Part shown: in pieces, positions 41,006-49,924 of the stretch
Numbering within the stretch: the first letter of the stretch is position 1
How the letters are laid out: every line of letters starts with the position of its first letter
Assembly (NCBI RefSeq): GCF_003003075.1
Contig: NZ_PVTX01000001.1
Coordinates: forward strand, 248,001 to 312,000
Direction: 5' to 3'
DNA from: Isoptericola halotolerans
GTDB lineage: Bacteria > Actinomycetota > Actinomycetes > Actinomycetales > Cellulomonadaceae
DNA length: 64,000 nt
Position numbers and translations under genes: made by a program
The notes under the pieces: model-generated
What the model saw: only the letters and a program-made list of their open reading frames with translations
What the model was told of the DNA's origin: nothing
Databases searched by the model: none

Positions 41006-41647
41006 TCAGGCGAGGAGGCCCGGCAGCTCGAGCAGCGAGTCGACGACGTCGACGCGGCCCGCGGCGGGGCGCGTCGCGTGCAGGTACCCCCACGGGCCGC
41101 GACGGACCAGCACGGGCCGCATCCCGGCGTCGGCCGCCGGGAGCACGTCGTTGTCGAGGCGGTCGCCCACGTAGGCGATGTCCGACGGCGGCACGCCGGT
41201 CAGCTCCGCCACCGCGGCGAAGAACCGGGGGTCGGGCTTCTCGACGCCCCACTCGTCGGAGGTGCGGATGCTGTCGACGGGCAGGTCCATCGCCTCGAGC
41301 GCGGCACGCGCCTGGGGCGGCTGGTTCCCCGCGACGACGACGGCGAACCCGGCGTCGCGCAGCGCGGCCAGAGCGGGGCGGACGTCGTCGTAGAGGTCGT
41401 CCGCGTCGAAGTTCTCGCGCAGGTCGTCCGGGTCGTCGACGGCCCACCGGGCGATCTCCGCGGGCAGGTCGAGGCCGGGCCGGGCGAGCTCGAACGCATC
41501 CTCCAGCGGACGGTCCGTGGCGGCGCAGGCGCCGATCAGGCCGAGGAACGTGCCGGCCGGGACGCCGAGCCGGCCCGCCCAGCGGGAGAAGATGCGGGTC
41601 TCGTCCACGAGGGTCTCACCGACGTCGAACACCACCGCGCGCACCAT
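41006..41647 (-). CDS. HAD family hydrolase
   Basis: The 213-residue protein has the HAD motif I as VVFDVGETLVDE (nucleophile Asp8; the second Asp of the usual DxD is replaced by Gly, as in a known FDVGxT subgroup), motif II near VVAGNQ, the motif III Lys in GVEKPDPRFF and motif IV YVGDRLDNDV. It probably dephosphorylates a small metabolite. The missing general acid/base Asp could mean weak phosphatase activity or another chemistry. It is divergent from a sugar isomerase gene. Confidence 0.85.
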   Translation of the reverse strand: MVRAVVFDVGETLVDETRIFSRWAGRLGVPAGTFLGLIGACAATDRPLEDAFELARPGLDLPAEIARWAVDDPDDLRENFDADDLYDDVRPALAALRDAGFAVVVAGNQPPQARAALEAMDLPVDSIRTSDEWGVEKPDPRFFAAVAELTGVPPSDIAYVGDRLDNDVLPAADAGMRPVLVRRGPWGYLHATRPAAGRVDVVDSLLELPGLLA

Positions 41648-41751
41648 GGGCCCGAGCCTAGCCTCCGCGCCGGGCGTGGGATGCGCGCTCTTCGGGGGGC
41701 AGAGGTAGCGTGTTCAGCGCACGTTCAGATCCCCGGCCTAAGGTGAGTGAC

Positions 41752-42639
41752 ATGACCGATCCGGCGATCCCCGTGACGCTGTCCACAGCGTCCGTCTACC
41801 CGCGCCGTGCGGCGTTCGCCTTCGAGTCCGCGGCCGAGATCGGCTACGACGGCGTCGAGGTCATGGTCTGGTCCGACCCCGCCACGCAGGACCCGAAGGC
41901 GCTCTCGCGGCTCGCGGCCGACACCGGCATGCCGATCCGTTCGATCCACGCCCCGACGCTGCTCGTCAGCCAGCGGGTGTGGGGGCGGTCCCCGGCGGAC
42001 AAGCTCGCCCGAGCCGTGGACATGGCGGGCGAGCTGGGGGCGCGGACCGTCGTCGTGCACCCGCCGTTCCGCTGGCAGTACCGCTACGCCCGCAGCTTCG
42101 AGGAGCAGGTGCGCGAGCTCAACGCGGCCAGCCCGGTGACCGTCGCGGTGGAGAACATGTACCCGTGGCGCCCCCACTCCCGGCTCGACCGGGAGCTCAA
42201 GGCGTACCTGCCCGGCTGGGACCCGATGGAGCACGGCTACGACGCCGTGACGCTCGACCTCTCGCACGCCGCGATCGCGCAGCAGGACGGCCTGAGCCTG
42301 CTCCACGAGTTCGGCGACCGCCTGCGGCACGTGCACCTGGCGGACGGCACGTTCAACGCGCGCGACGAGCACCTCGTGCCGGGCCGGGGCGACATGCACT
42401 GCGACAAGGTGCTGACCGAGCTGGCCCACTCCGGGTTCGACGGCGACGTGGTCCTGGAGATCTCCACCCGCAAGGCGTACGACGCCCACGAGCGGCACAC
42501 CGACCTCGTGGCCGGGCTGGAGTTCGCGCGCGCCTACCTCTCGCCGGAGCCCGTCCCGTACACGCCGCCGCCCCCGGAGCACCGGCACCGTCCGGCGGAC
42601 GCGTGGGAGCCGGAGCGCCACGGCCTCGCGGGCTCCTGA
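41752..42639 (+). CDS. Sugar phosphate isomerase/epimerase (xylose-isomerase-like TIM barrel)
   Basis: The 295-residue AP-endonuclease-2-like TIM barrel has metal ligands expected from VVVHPPF, VAVENMYP (Glu), LDLSHAAIA (Asp/His), HVHLADG (His) and VVLEIST (Glu). The family isomerises or epimerises sugars and inositols. ATG 41752 has AAGGTGAG upstream. The C-terminus (from about residue 270) is a Pro/His-rich tail. It is a single gene flanked by HAD and TetR genes, so the pathway is unknown. Confidence 0.87.
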   Translation: MTDPAIPVTLSTASVYPRRAAFAFESAAEIGYDGVEVMVWSDPATQDPKALSRLAADTGMPIRSIHAPTLLVSQRVWGRSPADKLARAVDMAGELGARTVVVHPPFRWQYRYARSFEEQVRELNAASPVTVAVENMYPWRPHSRLDRELKAYLPGWDPMEHGYDAVTLDLSHAAIAQQDGLSLLHEFGDRLRHVHLADGTFNARDEHLVPGRGDMHCDKVLTELAHSGFDGDVVLEISTRKAYDAHERHTDLVAGLEFARAYLSPEPVPYTPPPPEHRHRPADAWEPERHGLAGS

Positions 42640-42671
42640 CCTGGCGGGCTCCTGGCCCCGCGGGGGTCAGG
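42635..42671. terminator. Bidirectional hairpin after the isomerase gene
   Basis: CCTGACC (42635-42641) pairs with GGTCAGG (42665-42671), and GCGGG (42644-42648) with CCCGC (42657-42661). It lies between two convergent stop codons and overlaps both gene ends. There is no U-tract. Confidence 0.4.
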
Positions 42672-43272
42672 CGGCCAGCGAGGGGCGTGCGCCGACCGCG
42701 CGGAGCACGAACGTCTCCGCTGCGCTGATGGCGCGCTCCCGGGCCTCCGGTTCCTCGGGGATGAGCCGGCCCGAGAGGCATGCGTTGACGAGCTGCACGG
42801 TCGGCTCGATGTCCTGGCGCGGGAACGAGCCGACGGCGATGCCCTCGTGCAGGATCCGCTTGAGGATGGACTCCACGATCTCGGCGTGCTCGCGCAGCCG
42901 GTTCTGCGTCGACCGGGAGAGCACGGTCCGCAGGTCGGGGCCGGGCGCCAGGTGGAAGACCCGCGCGAGCTGGGCCTGCTGGCGGATGTAGGTGCGCAGC
43001 TGCTCCACGGGGTCCTGGACCTCGGCGAGCGCGCGCTCGAGCGTCAGGGCGTACTGCTCGGTCTCGTGGGTGATGAACCCGAGGAGCAGCGACTCCTTGT
43101 CGGAGAAGTGGTTGTACACCGCGGTGCGCCCCACGCCGGCCGCCGTCGCGATGTCGGCCAGCGTGATCGTGTCGAACCCGCGCTCCGCCATGAGCGTGGA
43201 CAGCGCCGCGAACAGCTTGTGCCGGGTCATCTGGCGGTGCTCGTGCAGACTCTTGCCGATGATCTTGGGCAT
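42667..43272 (-). CDS. TetR family regulator
   Basis: The 201-residue protein has an N-terminal helix-turn-helix (about 15-65: KLFAALSTLMAERGFDTITLADIATAAGVGRTAVYNHFSDKESLL) and a helical ligand domain (70-200). It starts at ATG 43272. An inverted repeat CTGACA/TGTCAG lies just upstream, in the gap shared with the divergent DinB-like gene, and probably serves for autorepression or control of that gene. The effector is unknown. Confidence 0.87.
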   Translation of the reverse strand: MPKIIGKSLHEHRQMTRHKLFAALSTLMAERGFDTITLADIATAAGVGRTAVYNHFSDKESLLLGFITHETEQYALTLERALAEVQDPVEQLRTYIRQQAQLARVFHLAPGPDLRTVLSRSTQNRLREHAEIVESILKRILHEGIAVGSFPRQDIEPTVQLVNACLSGRLIPEEPEARERAISAAETFVLRAVGARPSLAA

Positions 43273-43273
43273 G

Positions 43274-43299
43274 CTGACATCATAGGCAGCGTGTGTCAG
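43274..43299. promoter_or_regulatory. Candidate TetR operator
   Basis: CTGACA (43274-43279) and TGTCAG (43294-43299) are inverted copies separated by 14 bp, 2 nt upstream of the TetR start codon. Confidence 0.4.
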
Positions 43300-43311
43300 G
43301 TCAAGGGCCGC

Positions 43312-43327
43312 TATCCTCCCGGTTGTG
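43312..43327 (+). promoter_or_regulatory. Leaderless -10 box and GTG start of the DinB-like gene
   Basis: TATCCT (43312-43317) lies 7 nt before GTG 43325. There is no ribosome-binding site. Confidence 0.5.
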
Positions 43328-43891
43328 ACTGATGACACCGGTGGCCGGGAGACGGAGCGCGAGGGCATCCGTGACGGCATCGTCCCCGACACCAAGGACT
43401 GGACGTGGGTGATCGAGCGCCCGTGCGACGAGTGCGGCTTCGACCCGACCGGCGTCGACCCCCTCGCCGTCGGTGACGCCGTCCGGGCGACCGTCCCGGC
43501 CTGGCAGGGCGTCCTCGCCCGGCCCGAGGTCCGGCGTCGGCCCGCCCCCGGCGTCTGGTCACCGCTGGAGTACGCGGCCCACGTGCGCGACGTCTTCCGG
43601 GTCTTCGACGAGCGGCTCGCGCTCATGCTGGCGACGGACGGCGCGGCCTTCCCGAACTGGGACCAGGACGCGGCGGCGGTGGCCGGCGGGTACGCGCAGG
43701 CCGACCCCGCGGTGGTCGCCACCGAGCTGGCCGACGCCGCGGGCGCCGTCGCCGACCGGTTCGACACCGTGCGCGCGGACCAGCTCGAGCGGGTCGGGCA
43801 GCGCTCCAACGGGTCCACCTTCACGGTGCGGACCTTCGGGCGGTACTTCCTCCACGACGTCGTCCACCACCTGCACGACGTGCGCGCCTGA
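43325..43891 (+). CDS. DinB/DfsB-like metal-binding four-helix protein
   Basis: The 188-residue protein has the DinB-like four-helix-bundle pattern, with metal-ligand histidines in PLEYAAHVRDVFRVFDERL and near the C-terminus in FLHDVVHHLHDV. An N-terminal Cys pair (PCDECGF) is typical of the actinobacterial members that act as thiol-dependent enzymes or mycothiol transferases. The exact reaction is unknown. A TetR gene with an operator-like palindrome is divergent from it. Confidence 0.82.
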   Translation: MTDDTGGRETEREGIRDGIVPDTKDWTWVIERPCDECGFDPTGVDPLAVGDAVRATVPAWQGVLARPEVRRRPAPGVWSPLEYAAHVRDVFRVFDERLALMLATDGAAFPNWDQDAAAVAGGYAQADPAVVATELADAAGAVADRFDTVRADQLERVGQRSNGSTFTVRTFGRYFLHDVVHHLHDVRA

Positions 43892-43953
43892 CCTGCCGCC
43901 CGTCACACGCCTGTAACACGCGGGGCTTATGGCGGACGGCGGGGAGGAGTACC

Positions 43954-44970
43954 TTGCGCGACATGTCGTACGTGCAGACGCTCGTCCCGCCGGAGCACGC
44001 CTCGAACCACGTCCTCGTCGTGCCCGAGGCGTGGGGGCCCGACCGTGTCCGGGGACTCGCCGACGCATGGTTCCCGGACGTGCGGTGGCTGAAGGAGCCG
44101 CGGGCCGACGCCGCCCCGCGGCCCCACGGCGGCGCACGCTTCCGGGGCATGGCCACCGGACCCGCCCAGCAGGCCGGGCCCGGCGTGCTCGGCGTCGGCG
44201 ACGAGCACGGGGCGGCCGGGCCGTTCCCGGTCAGCGAGACGCTGTCGCCGCAGGCCGGCCTGACCGGGCGCGCCGCGGCGTACGCCCTCGGCCGCGTCGA
44301 CGGCATGTTCGACGCCCGTGCCGGGCGACCGACGACCACGGAGGACCGCGACGGCATCGCGCGGGCCTTCGCGGCCGGGCTGCCCGAGGGCGAGGAGCTC
44401 CGGCTGGTCCAGTGGGGCGTCGCGGTGGCACGCAAGACCAGCGGGGTGCTGCTCGCCGACGGGCGCCAGCTGCTGCACCCCGACCCGGCGAGCGCCGTGG
44501 ACCTCGCCCTCTTCGCGGCCCACCTCGTCCCGCCCGACGAGCTGCTCGGCTTGCTGCGCTCGTTCGTCGCGACCGCGGAGCAGGAGTCCAGCACGACGGC
44601 CCCCGACGGCACGGCCCGCACGCGCCTCGTGGCGCGCACTCCCTACGACGGCACCATCACGGTGGAGGCGGAACGCGTCGAACGCGTGCCGCGCGCCCTC
44701 GTCGGGCTCGACTGGCGCGAGTACGGGCCGCACACCTACCGGATGGCGTGGGTGCCGCAGGACCCCTACGAGCTGGGTCTCGAGCAGCCCTCCGGGGTCC
44801 ACGTCATCGCCCGGGCGCGCATGCGGGCGATGATCGCGCGGATCGCCCTCCTGCTGCACTCGACGGTCGGCGGCGCGATGGTCGACGACGGGGCTTTCCT
44901 CGCGACGACGGCGGAGGTCGAGCGGCGGACGGCCGAGGACCAACGCACGGCGTCGCGCGCCTGGATCTGA
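43954..44970 (+). CDS. Uncharacterised actinobacterial protein, paralogue of 55938-57062
   Basis: The product has 338 residues from TTG 43954, which is 6 nt after GGAGG; ATG 43963 is an alternative. No known family is recognised. Blocks DRDGIARAFAAGLP, HPDPASAVDLALF, a Trp/Tyr-rich YRMAWVPQDPYELG and a C-terminal GGAMVDDGAFLATTAE align in order with the protein encoded at 55938-57062 (DRDGIARSFPSGLP, TPDPGAAVDLTVW, YRVVWDPPDLHEAQ, GGEIADESEFLLAPED). It has no signal peptide or membrane helix and is probably a soluble cytosolic protein. Upstream is a single-gene promoter region. The function is unknown. Confidence 0.75.
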   Translation: MRDMSYVQTLVPPEHASNHVLVVPEAWGPDRVRGLADAWFPDVRWLKEPRADAAPRPHGGARFRGMATGPAQQAGPGVLGVGDEHGAAGPFPVSETLSPQAGLTGRAAAYALGRVDGMFDARAGRPTTTEDRDGIARAFAAGLPEGEELRLVQWGVAVARKTSGVLLADGRQLLHPDPASAVDLALFAAHLVPPDELLGLLRSFVATAEQESSTTAPDGTARTRLVARTPYDGTITVEAERVERVPRALVGLDWREYGPHTYRMAWVPQDPYELGLEQPSGVHVIARARMRAMIARIALLLHSTVGGAMVDDGAFLATTAEVERRTAEDQRTASRAWI

Positions 44971-45725
44971 GCGGGTGGCGCCGGGGGACGCCGCCGCCGT
45001 TGTCCACAGGTGTGTGGAGGACCGGCGCCGTGCGCCGGTACCTGCGACGACGCCGGTGAACGCTGGGCTCATCGGCGGACTTCGGTGGCGGGACGGGCGA
45101 GCCGGACATCCCTCTCGAACGGCTCGGACCCGCAGGATCCTGCGGCTGCGACTCGTTACCACGCTGTTCCCGCGGTCGACAACTCGACCGGCCTCCCGCC
45201 GTCGAACCTCCCGACGGCGCGCCGGTGCTGGCGTGTCGTCCACAGATTTCTTCCACAGGGCTGTGGACGGTATGGGGATTCCGGGCGTCGGGCTGTGGAC
45301 GACGCTGTGGCCGAAGATCCACGGCCCCCGACCCCTTGCAGACCTCCTCCAGCGGGTCTAGAAACGTGGCTATCGGTCTCGACGGGATGTGGCACGGATC
45401 ACGGTGACGTGGCAGTGGCGCAGACCGCCGGGATGAAGGTCGACCGGAGAACGACGGGCCGATCCGCACCGAGTGCGGGCCGTGGGTGACGACACGGGTG
45501 TCCGGCGGCGCCGGAAGACCAGCCGCGTCCGAGGACTCTGCGGAGAACGGGCCGGCCGAGGCGACGACGCATCAGGCCTCGACCGGTTTGGCAGAAGATC
45601 CGGAGCTGTGACGTCGACGCAGCGCCCCGACAGCGATCGCTGGGGAACGCGGTGATGCCGAGGCCCCCGGCCGCCCCGGGGGCCTCGGCCGCCCGTGGGA
45701 GCGTGACCGCGCGTAACCTCGGCCC
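44971..45725. other. Gene-free region with clustered DnaA-box-like sites
   Basis: No credible gene is seen in these 755 bp: the open frames are Arg/Pro-rich shadows that lack conserved motifs. The region holds a perfect TTGTCCACA at 45000-45008. A tight cluster follows within 75 bp: TCGTCCACA 45236-45244, TCTTCCACA 45249-45257, and on the other strand sites at 45262-45270, 45294-45302 and about 45306-45314. Composition is mixed and not strongly A/T-rich. A regulatory or non-coding RNA role is possible. Confidence 0.5.
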
Positions 45726-45728
45726 ATG
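45714..45728 (+). promoter_or_regulatory. Leaderless -10 box and ATG start of the pirin gene
   Basis: TAACCT (45714-45719) ends 6 nt before ATG 45726, without a ribosome-binding site. Confidence 0.5.
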
Positions 45729-46772
45729 AGCAACCTCGAGACGCGTCCTGCCGAGCAGGTGTGCGAGGCCGGGAGCGCGGCCGGCGGCATCGAGCTGCTG
45801 GACGCGCGCGACGTCCCGCTCGGGGGACCCCGCGCCATGACGGTCCGCCGCACCATCCCGCAACGCCGACGGTCCCTCATCGGGGCGTGGTGCTTCTGCG
45901 ACCACTACGGCCCGGACGACGTCTCGTCGTCGGCCGGCATGCAGGTGCCGCCGCACCCCCACATCGGGCTGCAGACGGTGAGCTGGTTGTTCGCCGGGGA
46001 GATCCTGCACCGCGACTCCGTCGGCTCGCTGCAGACCGTGCGCCCGGGCGAGCTCAACCTCATGACGGCGGGCCGCGGCATCTCCCACTCGGAGGAGTCG
46101 CCGGAGGGCGCGTCCGAGCACCCGCGGCCGCCGACCCTGCACGGCGTCCAGCTGTGGACGGTGCTGCCCGGCGAGTCGAAGGACGGCGAACCGGCCTTCG
46201 AGCACCACGCCGACCTGCCCGTCGCCGTGCATGCCGGCGCCCGGGTGCAGGTCTTCATGGGCACGCTGCGGGTGGCGGGCGAGACGCTCGTGTCGCCCGC
46301 TCGCACCTGGACCCCGCTCGTGGGGGCCCAGCTCGACCTGGAGGCCGGGGCGTCGGTCGAGCTCGACGTCGACCCCGGGTTCGAGCACGGCCTGCTCGTC
46401 GATGCCGGCGAGGCGCGACTGGAGGAGGCGATCGTCCCGGTGAGCACGCTGGCGTACGCGGGACCGGGCCGCCGCCGGCTCGTCGTCTCGGCGGGCGAGG
46501 CACCCGTCCGCGCGGTCCTCATCGGCGGCACGCCGTTCGCCGAGGACGTCGTCATGTGGTGGAACTTCGTGGGCCGCAGCCACGAAGAGATCGTCGAGGC
46601 GCGCGCGGACTGGGCCGCGCAGGTCACCGATGCGGACGACGGCGGCACCGGCTACGCCGCGGGATCCGCCGACCGGCGCTTCGGCCGGGTCGACGGGTAC
46701 GCGAGCGGGCCGCTGCGCGCTCCGGCCCTCCCGGACGTCCGGCTCCGACCACGCCGGCGACCGGGGGAGTGA
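45726..46772 (+). CDS. Pirin family protein
   Basis: The 348-residue bicupin protein has the pirin motif PPHPHIGLQTVSWLFAGEILHRDS, with metal-binding histidines, followed by GELNLMTAGRGISHSEE (fourth ligand). The C-terminal cupin covers about 190-320. Pirins bind Fe(II). Some act as quercetin dioxygenases and others modulate enzymes or transcription. The C-terminal 30 residues are basic and variable. It starts leaderless at ATG 45726 and is convergent with the secreted protease gene, with 12 nt between them. Confidence 0.93.
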   Translation: MSNLETRPAEQVCEAGSAAGGIELLDARDVPLGGPRAMTVRRTIPQRRRSLIGAWCFCDHYGPDDVSSSAGMQVPPHPHIGLQTVSWLFAGEILHRDSVGSLQTVRPGELNLMTAGRGISHSEESPEGASEHPRPPTLHGVQLWTVLPGESKDGEPAFEHHADLPVAVHAGARVQVFMGTLRVAGETLVSPARTWTPLVGAQLDLEAGASVELDVDPGFEHGLLVDAGEARLEEAIVPVSTLAYAGPGRRRLVVSAGEAPVRAVLIGGTPFAEDVVMWWNFVGRSHEEIVEARADWAAQVTDADDGGTGYAAGSADRRFGRVDGYASGPLRAPALPDVRLRPRRRPGE

Positions 46773-46784
46773 GCCCCGCCGTCG

Positions 46785-48137
46785 TCAGGGGAAGGTGATC
46801 CGGAGCTTGGCGCTCCGCATCCCCGTGCCGATGTTGACCACCTTGATCTTCAGGTCGCCGCTGCGGCTGATGAACGTCTGCCCCTCCCGCATGGTCGACC
46901 GGCGGTTCGACTCGCGCCCCATGGGCACGATGAGGTGCTCCCCCGGGTAGGCCCAGGTGGAGGAACCTCCGGCCATCCGGCTCACGGTGATGCCGTACCG
47001 CACGGTGTAGTCGGAGGACGCCCGGTAGGGCAGGCGGGTGTACGGGTAGCGCACGCCGGGCTCCGCGCGCCGCAGCTCGATGAAGTAGACGTCACCGGTG
47101 CGCGGGTCGCGGGCACGGACCAGCGTGGGCCGCCGCGTGTCGCGGTGCCGCGCGGTGAGGAGCACTGTCTGGTTGCCGTCCCGGGCGCCCACGTACCGCT
47201 GCTCCGACCGCGGCAGCACCCCGAGCCGGCGCTTCTGGGCGCCGGAGAGCGCGGGGACGCCGTCGGCCGCGAACTCGGACCCCATCAGGTCGAGCGGGTC
47301 CAGGCCCTCGGCGGCCCCGCAGCGCGAGCTCTTGAATCCGCCGTCGGCCTTGCCCTCGCACCAGCCGACACCGGAGTGCTCGAGGCCCATGTTGTGCGCG
47401 AGCTCGTGCGCCAGCGTGGCGACACCCTTCTCGTACTGGCCGTGGCCCCACCGCTGCCCGGAGCCGTAGCCGTTCGGCCCGCCGAAGAGCGAGAACGTCC
47501 ACCCGCCCGGCGAGTTGCGCCCGGCCGTCGACGGCATCGAGCCGAGGCCGACCTTGCCCCCGCAGGTCGTGCCGTAGCGGGACCCGCCCGCGTAGTCGCC
47601 CTTGCGGTAGGGGAAGAGCACGGCGAGGTGGGCTCGGCGGTCCGGCCCGCGGTCGGCGGACGTGTACCAGCGCTTGCCGTAGTGCTTGGACCCGCCGCGC
47701 TTGACCTGCTTGATCACCTGCTGGGTGGTGCGGCACGCCCCGTCGCCCGTGTTGATCCGTCGCACCTTTCCGGAGCGGACGAACTTCACCTTGCCGCCGG
47801 ACTGTTCGGACCAGTAGACCGACACCTCCTTGAGGAGGCGGTCGACATCAGAGCGGCGAATCCATTTCTTGACGCGCTTCTGCGAGACGTTCTTCGGTGT
47901 CGCGACGACGACCTGCACGGTGTGCTGCTTCTTGCTGGTGGTCGCCGCCGTCGCCAGGGCGCGGGTGCCGTCGTTCGCCGACGAACGCCCGAATCGGGAC
48001 GAGTCCACCGAGGACTCCCAGGTCACAGGGCTGGCGTCGTGCGGTTCCCGCACGTCCGGGGCGGCCGCGGCGGCGGTCACGTCGACCAGGAGCAGAGCGG
48101 CCACGACAGTGGCGACCACAGGAAAGCGGAACGACAT
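46785..48137 (-). CDS. Secreted metzincin-type zinc protease
   Basis: The product has 450 residues. A signal peptide (MSFRFPVVATVVAALLLVDV, cleavage near AAAAAP) is followed by a propeptide-like stretch, then the zinc site HELAHNMGLEH (His244, His248, His254; HExxHxxGxxH), with a Met-turn candidate in LDLMGSEF. Cys residues around the active site (ACRTTQQ, GTTCGG, GWCEG, SSRCG) probably form disulfides. The C-terminal 100 residues are beta-rich. It is a reprolysin-like secreted peptidase of Actinobacteria; the target is unknown. It is divergent from the ECF sigma gene. Confidence 0.87.
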   Translation of the reverse strand: MSFRFPVVATVVAALLLVDVTAAAAAPDVREPHDASPVTWESSVDSSRFGRSSANDGTRALATAATTSKKQHTVQVVVATPKNVSQKRVKKWIRRSDVDRLLKEVSVYWSEQSGGKVKFVRSGKVRRINTGDGACRTTQQVIKQVKRGGSKHYGKRWYTSADRGPDRRAHLAVLFPYRKGDYAGGSRYGTTCGGKVGLGSMPSTAGRNSPGGWTFSLFGGPNGYGSGQRWGHGQYEKGVATLAHELAHNMGLEHSGVGWCEGKADGGFKSSRCGAAEGLDPLDLMGSEFAADGVPALSGAQKRRLGVLPRSEQRYVGARDGNQTVLLTARHRDTRRPTLVRARDPRTGDVYFIELRRAEPGVRYPYTRLPYRASSDYTVRYGITVSRMAGGSSTWAYPGEHLIVPMGRESNRRSTMREGQTFISRSGDLKIKVVNIGTGMRSAKLRITFP

Positions 48138-48351
48138 ATCGAGCCCCCGAGCCGATCGACATCGATTTGTCGGAGCGTATCGACGAAGTGCGGAACGTGC
48201 CTGTCGAGCGACAATGTCCTTTTGGTCTGATATCGGATTTTCGGCATGGTGCCCGCGAGGAGATCGCGGCACGCCAACGGCACCGTCGACACCGTGTGTT
48301 GCACTTGCGCGCGGTCGAACGACGTAGGGGTGTGAGACGAAGGATGAGGTC

Positions 48352-48912
48352 GTGACAGCCGGCCCGGACATGGTGTTCAGCGAGGTCTTTCGCGCGATGT
48401 ACCCCGAGGTGCTGCGGTTCGTGCAGCGGCGTGCAGGGCCCGACGCCGCCGAGGACCTCGCGGCCGAGGTCTTCACGATCGCGTGGGGAAAGTGGGGCGC
48501 CGTGCCGCGTGAGGTCCGTCCGTGGCTGTTCGGCGTCGCCCGGAACGTGCTGGCCGAGGACCGGCGTGTCCAGGGACGGAGACGCCGGCTCGAGCTGCGG
48601 CTCGGCGGTGAGCGGGAGCCGCTATATGACGAGGTCGGTCTGACAGCCATGACGGTGGACCTGCATGTCGCGTGGGCCCGGCTGAGTGATGTCGACCGCG
48701 AGGCACTTGCTCTGGTCGCCTGGGACGGCCTGACCGGGCGCGAGGCGGCTCAGGTGCTCGGCTGCACACGAGCGGCCTTCTCCGTCCGCCTCAGCCGCGC
48801 GCGCCGGCGCCTCAAGCGCCTGCTCTCCGACGTCGAACCGCACGCGGCCACGGGTTCCACTCCGTGCGTCGCTCATGACTCCACGCCGTCCACCCTCAAG
48901 GGAACGCCATGA
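48352..48912 (+). CDS. ECF-type RNA polymerase sigma factor
   Basis: The 186-residue protein has sigma region 2 (about 10-75: VFRAMYPEVLRFVQRRAGPDAAEDLAAEVFTIAW, then RPWLFGVARNVLAEDRR) and region 4 (about 100-160: DVDREALALVAWDGLTGREAAQVLGCTRAAFSVRLSRARRRL). The start is GTG 48352 behind AAGGATGAGG. The stop overlaps the next gene's ATG (ATGA). The partner gene encodes a membrane-anchored protein that takes the position of an anti-sigma factor. It probably controls a cell-envelope regulon, maybe including this operon. Confidence 0.92.
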   Translation: MTAGPDMVFSEVFRAMYPEVLRFVQRRAGPDAAEDLAAEVFTIAWGKWGAVPREVRPWLFGVARNVLAEDRRVQGRRRRLELRLGGEREPLYDEVGLTAMTVDLHVAWARLSDVDREALALVAWDGLTGREAAQVLGCTRAAFSVRLSRARRRLKRLLSDVEPHAATGSTPCVAHDSTPSTLKGTP

Positions 48913-49889
48913 CGAAAAGCTTGATGGATGACCCGGTGATGCGTCGCCTGGCTGACGCCGACCCTGTGCCTACCGGCCCCCTGACTCTGGCCGAGACCGC
49001 GCGAGCCCAATCCGTGCTGTACCGCATCATGGCTCGACCGCGGACCGCCGTGCGCCGCTCGCACCGACGGCGGTTGTGGACCCGAGGGGCCGCAGCCGCA
49101 GCCGCGCTCGCCACCGCACTGCTCGCCGGGACGTTCGCCACGACACCGGCATCGGCACGGTACGTCCTGCTCGAGGCGGCAGCCGGTGCCGCGGTCCAGC
49201 CGGTGGAGGACGGCGAGTACTGGTACGTGCGGTCACAAGAGGACGATCCGCGATCGGTTCCGTACCAGCGCGAGGTCTGGAGGTCTGCGGACAGCTTCCT
49301 CCTGCGAAGCGAGTCCTCGGCCGCTTTCGCAGCATGGGAAGCGGGCGTGTCGTTCCTGGATCCTGAATTGGTGCGGGTGCAGGACATGAGCAACGACGAC
49401 GGGACCATCGCGGGGTTCGGAGACGGTGTGCAGCTCACCTGGGCAGAGCTCGAGTCCTTGCCCAGCGATCCTGATGCGCTCTCCCGGCAACTCACCGCAG
49501 AGCTTGCCGTCTCGGGACACGGCGGTGACTGGGACCTGTGGAACCAGGTCGTCGGCATGCTGCAGGAGAGCCCTGCTTCACCAGAGTTGCGTCGTGGGTT
49601 GTGGCAAGTTCTCTCCGGCATTTCGGGCGTGGAACTCGTCGGGACCGTCACCGACAGCGCCGGGCGCGAGGCGACGGCGATCCAGGCCGACTTCACCGAC
49701 AGGAGGCTGCCGCGGTACGAGCTTCTGCTCGATCCCGGGGACGGGTCCTTGCTGGAGACCCGGGTCTACGACCTCGACGACTCGCTGCTGTTCCGCTCGA
49801 CCGTGCTGGAGCAGGGCTACCGGGATGCAGCACCGGCGCCGGAGCCCCCGCTCTGCGGCCCCGGCTCCGCACCCGAGCAGTCCTGCTGA
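48909..49889 (+). CDS. CU044_5270-type membrane-anchored protein, sigma-factor partner
   Basis: The product has 326 residues. A cytosolic N-terminus (about 1-55) ends in a basic RRSHRRRLWTRG. One membrane helix (about 58-82) follows, then an extracytoplasmic domain with the pattern of CU044_5270 proteins (GEYWYVRSQEDD, VGMLQESPASPELRRGLWQVLSGISGVELVGTVTDSAGR, LLDPGDGSLLETRVY). Such proteins follow ECF sigma genes in Actinobacteria and are thought to act as sigma partners or envelope sensors. Codon use is less GC-biased than in the surroundings. Confidence 0.82.
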   Translation: MTKSLMDDPVMRRLADADPVPTGPLTLAETARAQSVLYRIMARPRTAVRRSHRRRLWTRGAAAAAALATALLAGTFATTPASARYVLLEAAAGAAVQPVEDGEYWYVRSQEDDPRSVPYQREVWRSADSFLLRSESSAAFAAWEAGVSFLDPELVRVQDMSNDDGTIAGFGDGVQLTWAELESLPSDPDALSRQLTAELAVSGHGGDWDLWNQVVGMLQESPASPELRRGLWQVLSGISGVELVGTVTDSAGREATAIQADFTDRRLPRYELLLDPGDGSLLETRVYDLDDSLLFRSTVLEQGYRDAAPAPEPPLCGPGSAPEQSC

Positions 49890-49924
49890 ACCGGTGGTAC
49901 CTGTCGGCGTGCGCCGGCGTGGTG

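Noticed and set aside
44975-45489. Open frames of 128-159 codons in the gene-free region
   Set aside because: They overlap each other in different frames, are Arg/Pro-rich, lack ribosome-binding sites and show no motif.
44971-45725. Chromosomal oriC
   Set aside because: DnaA-box-like sites cluster here, but none of the usual origin genes (dnaA, dnaN, gyrB, rpmH, parAB) is nearby and no A/T-rich unwinding region is seen.
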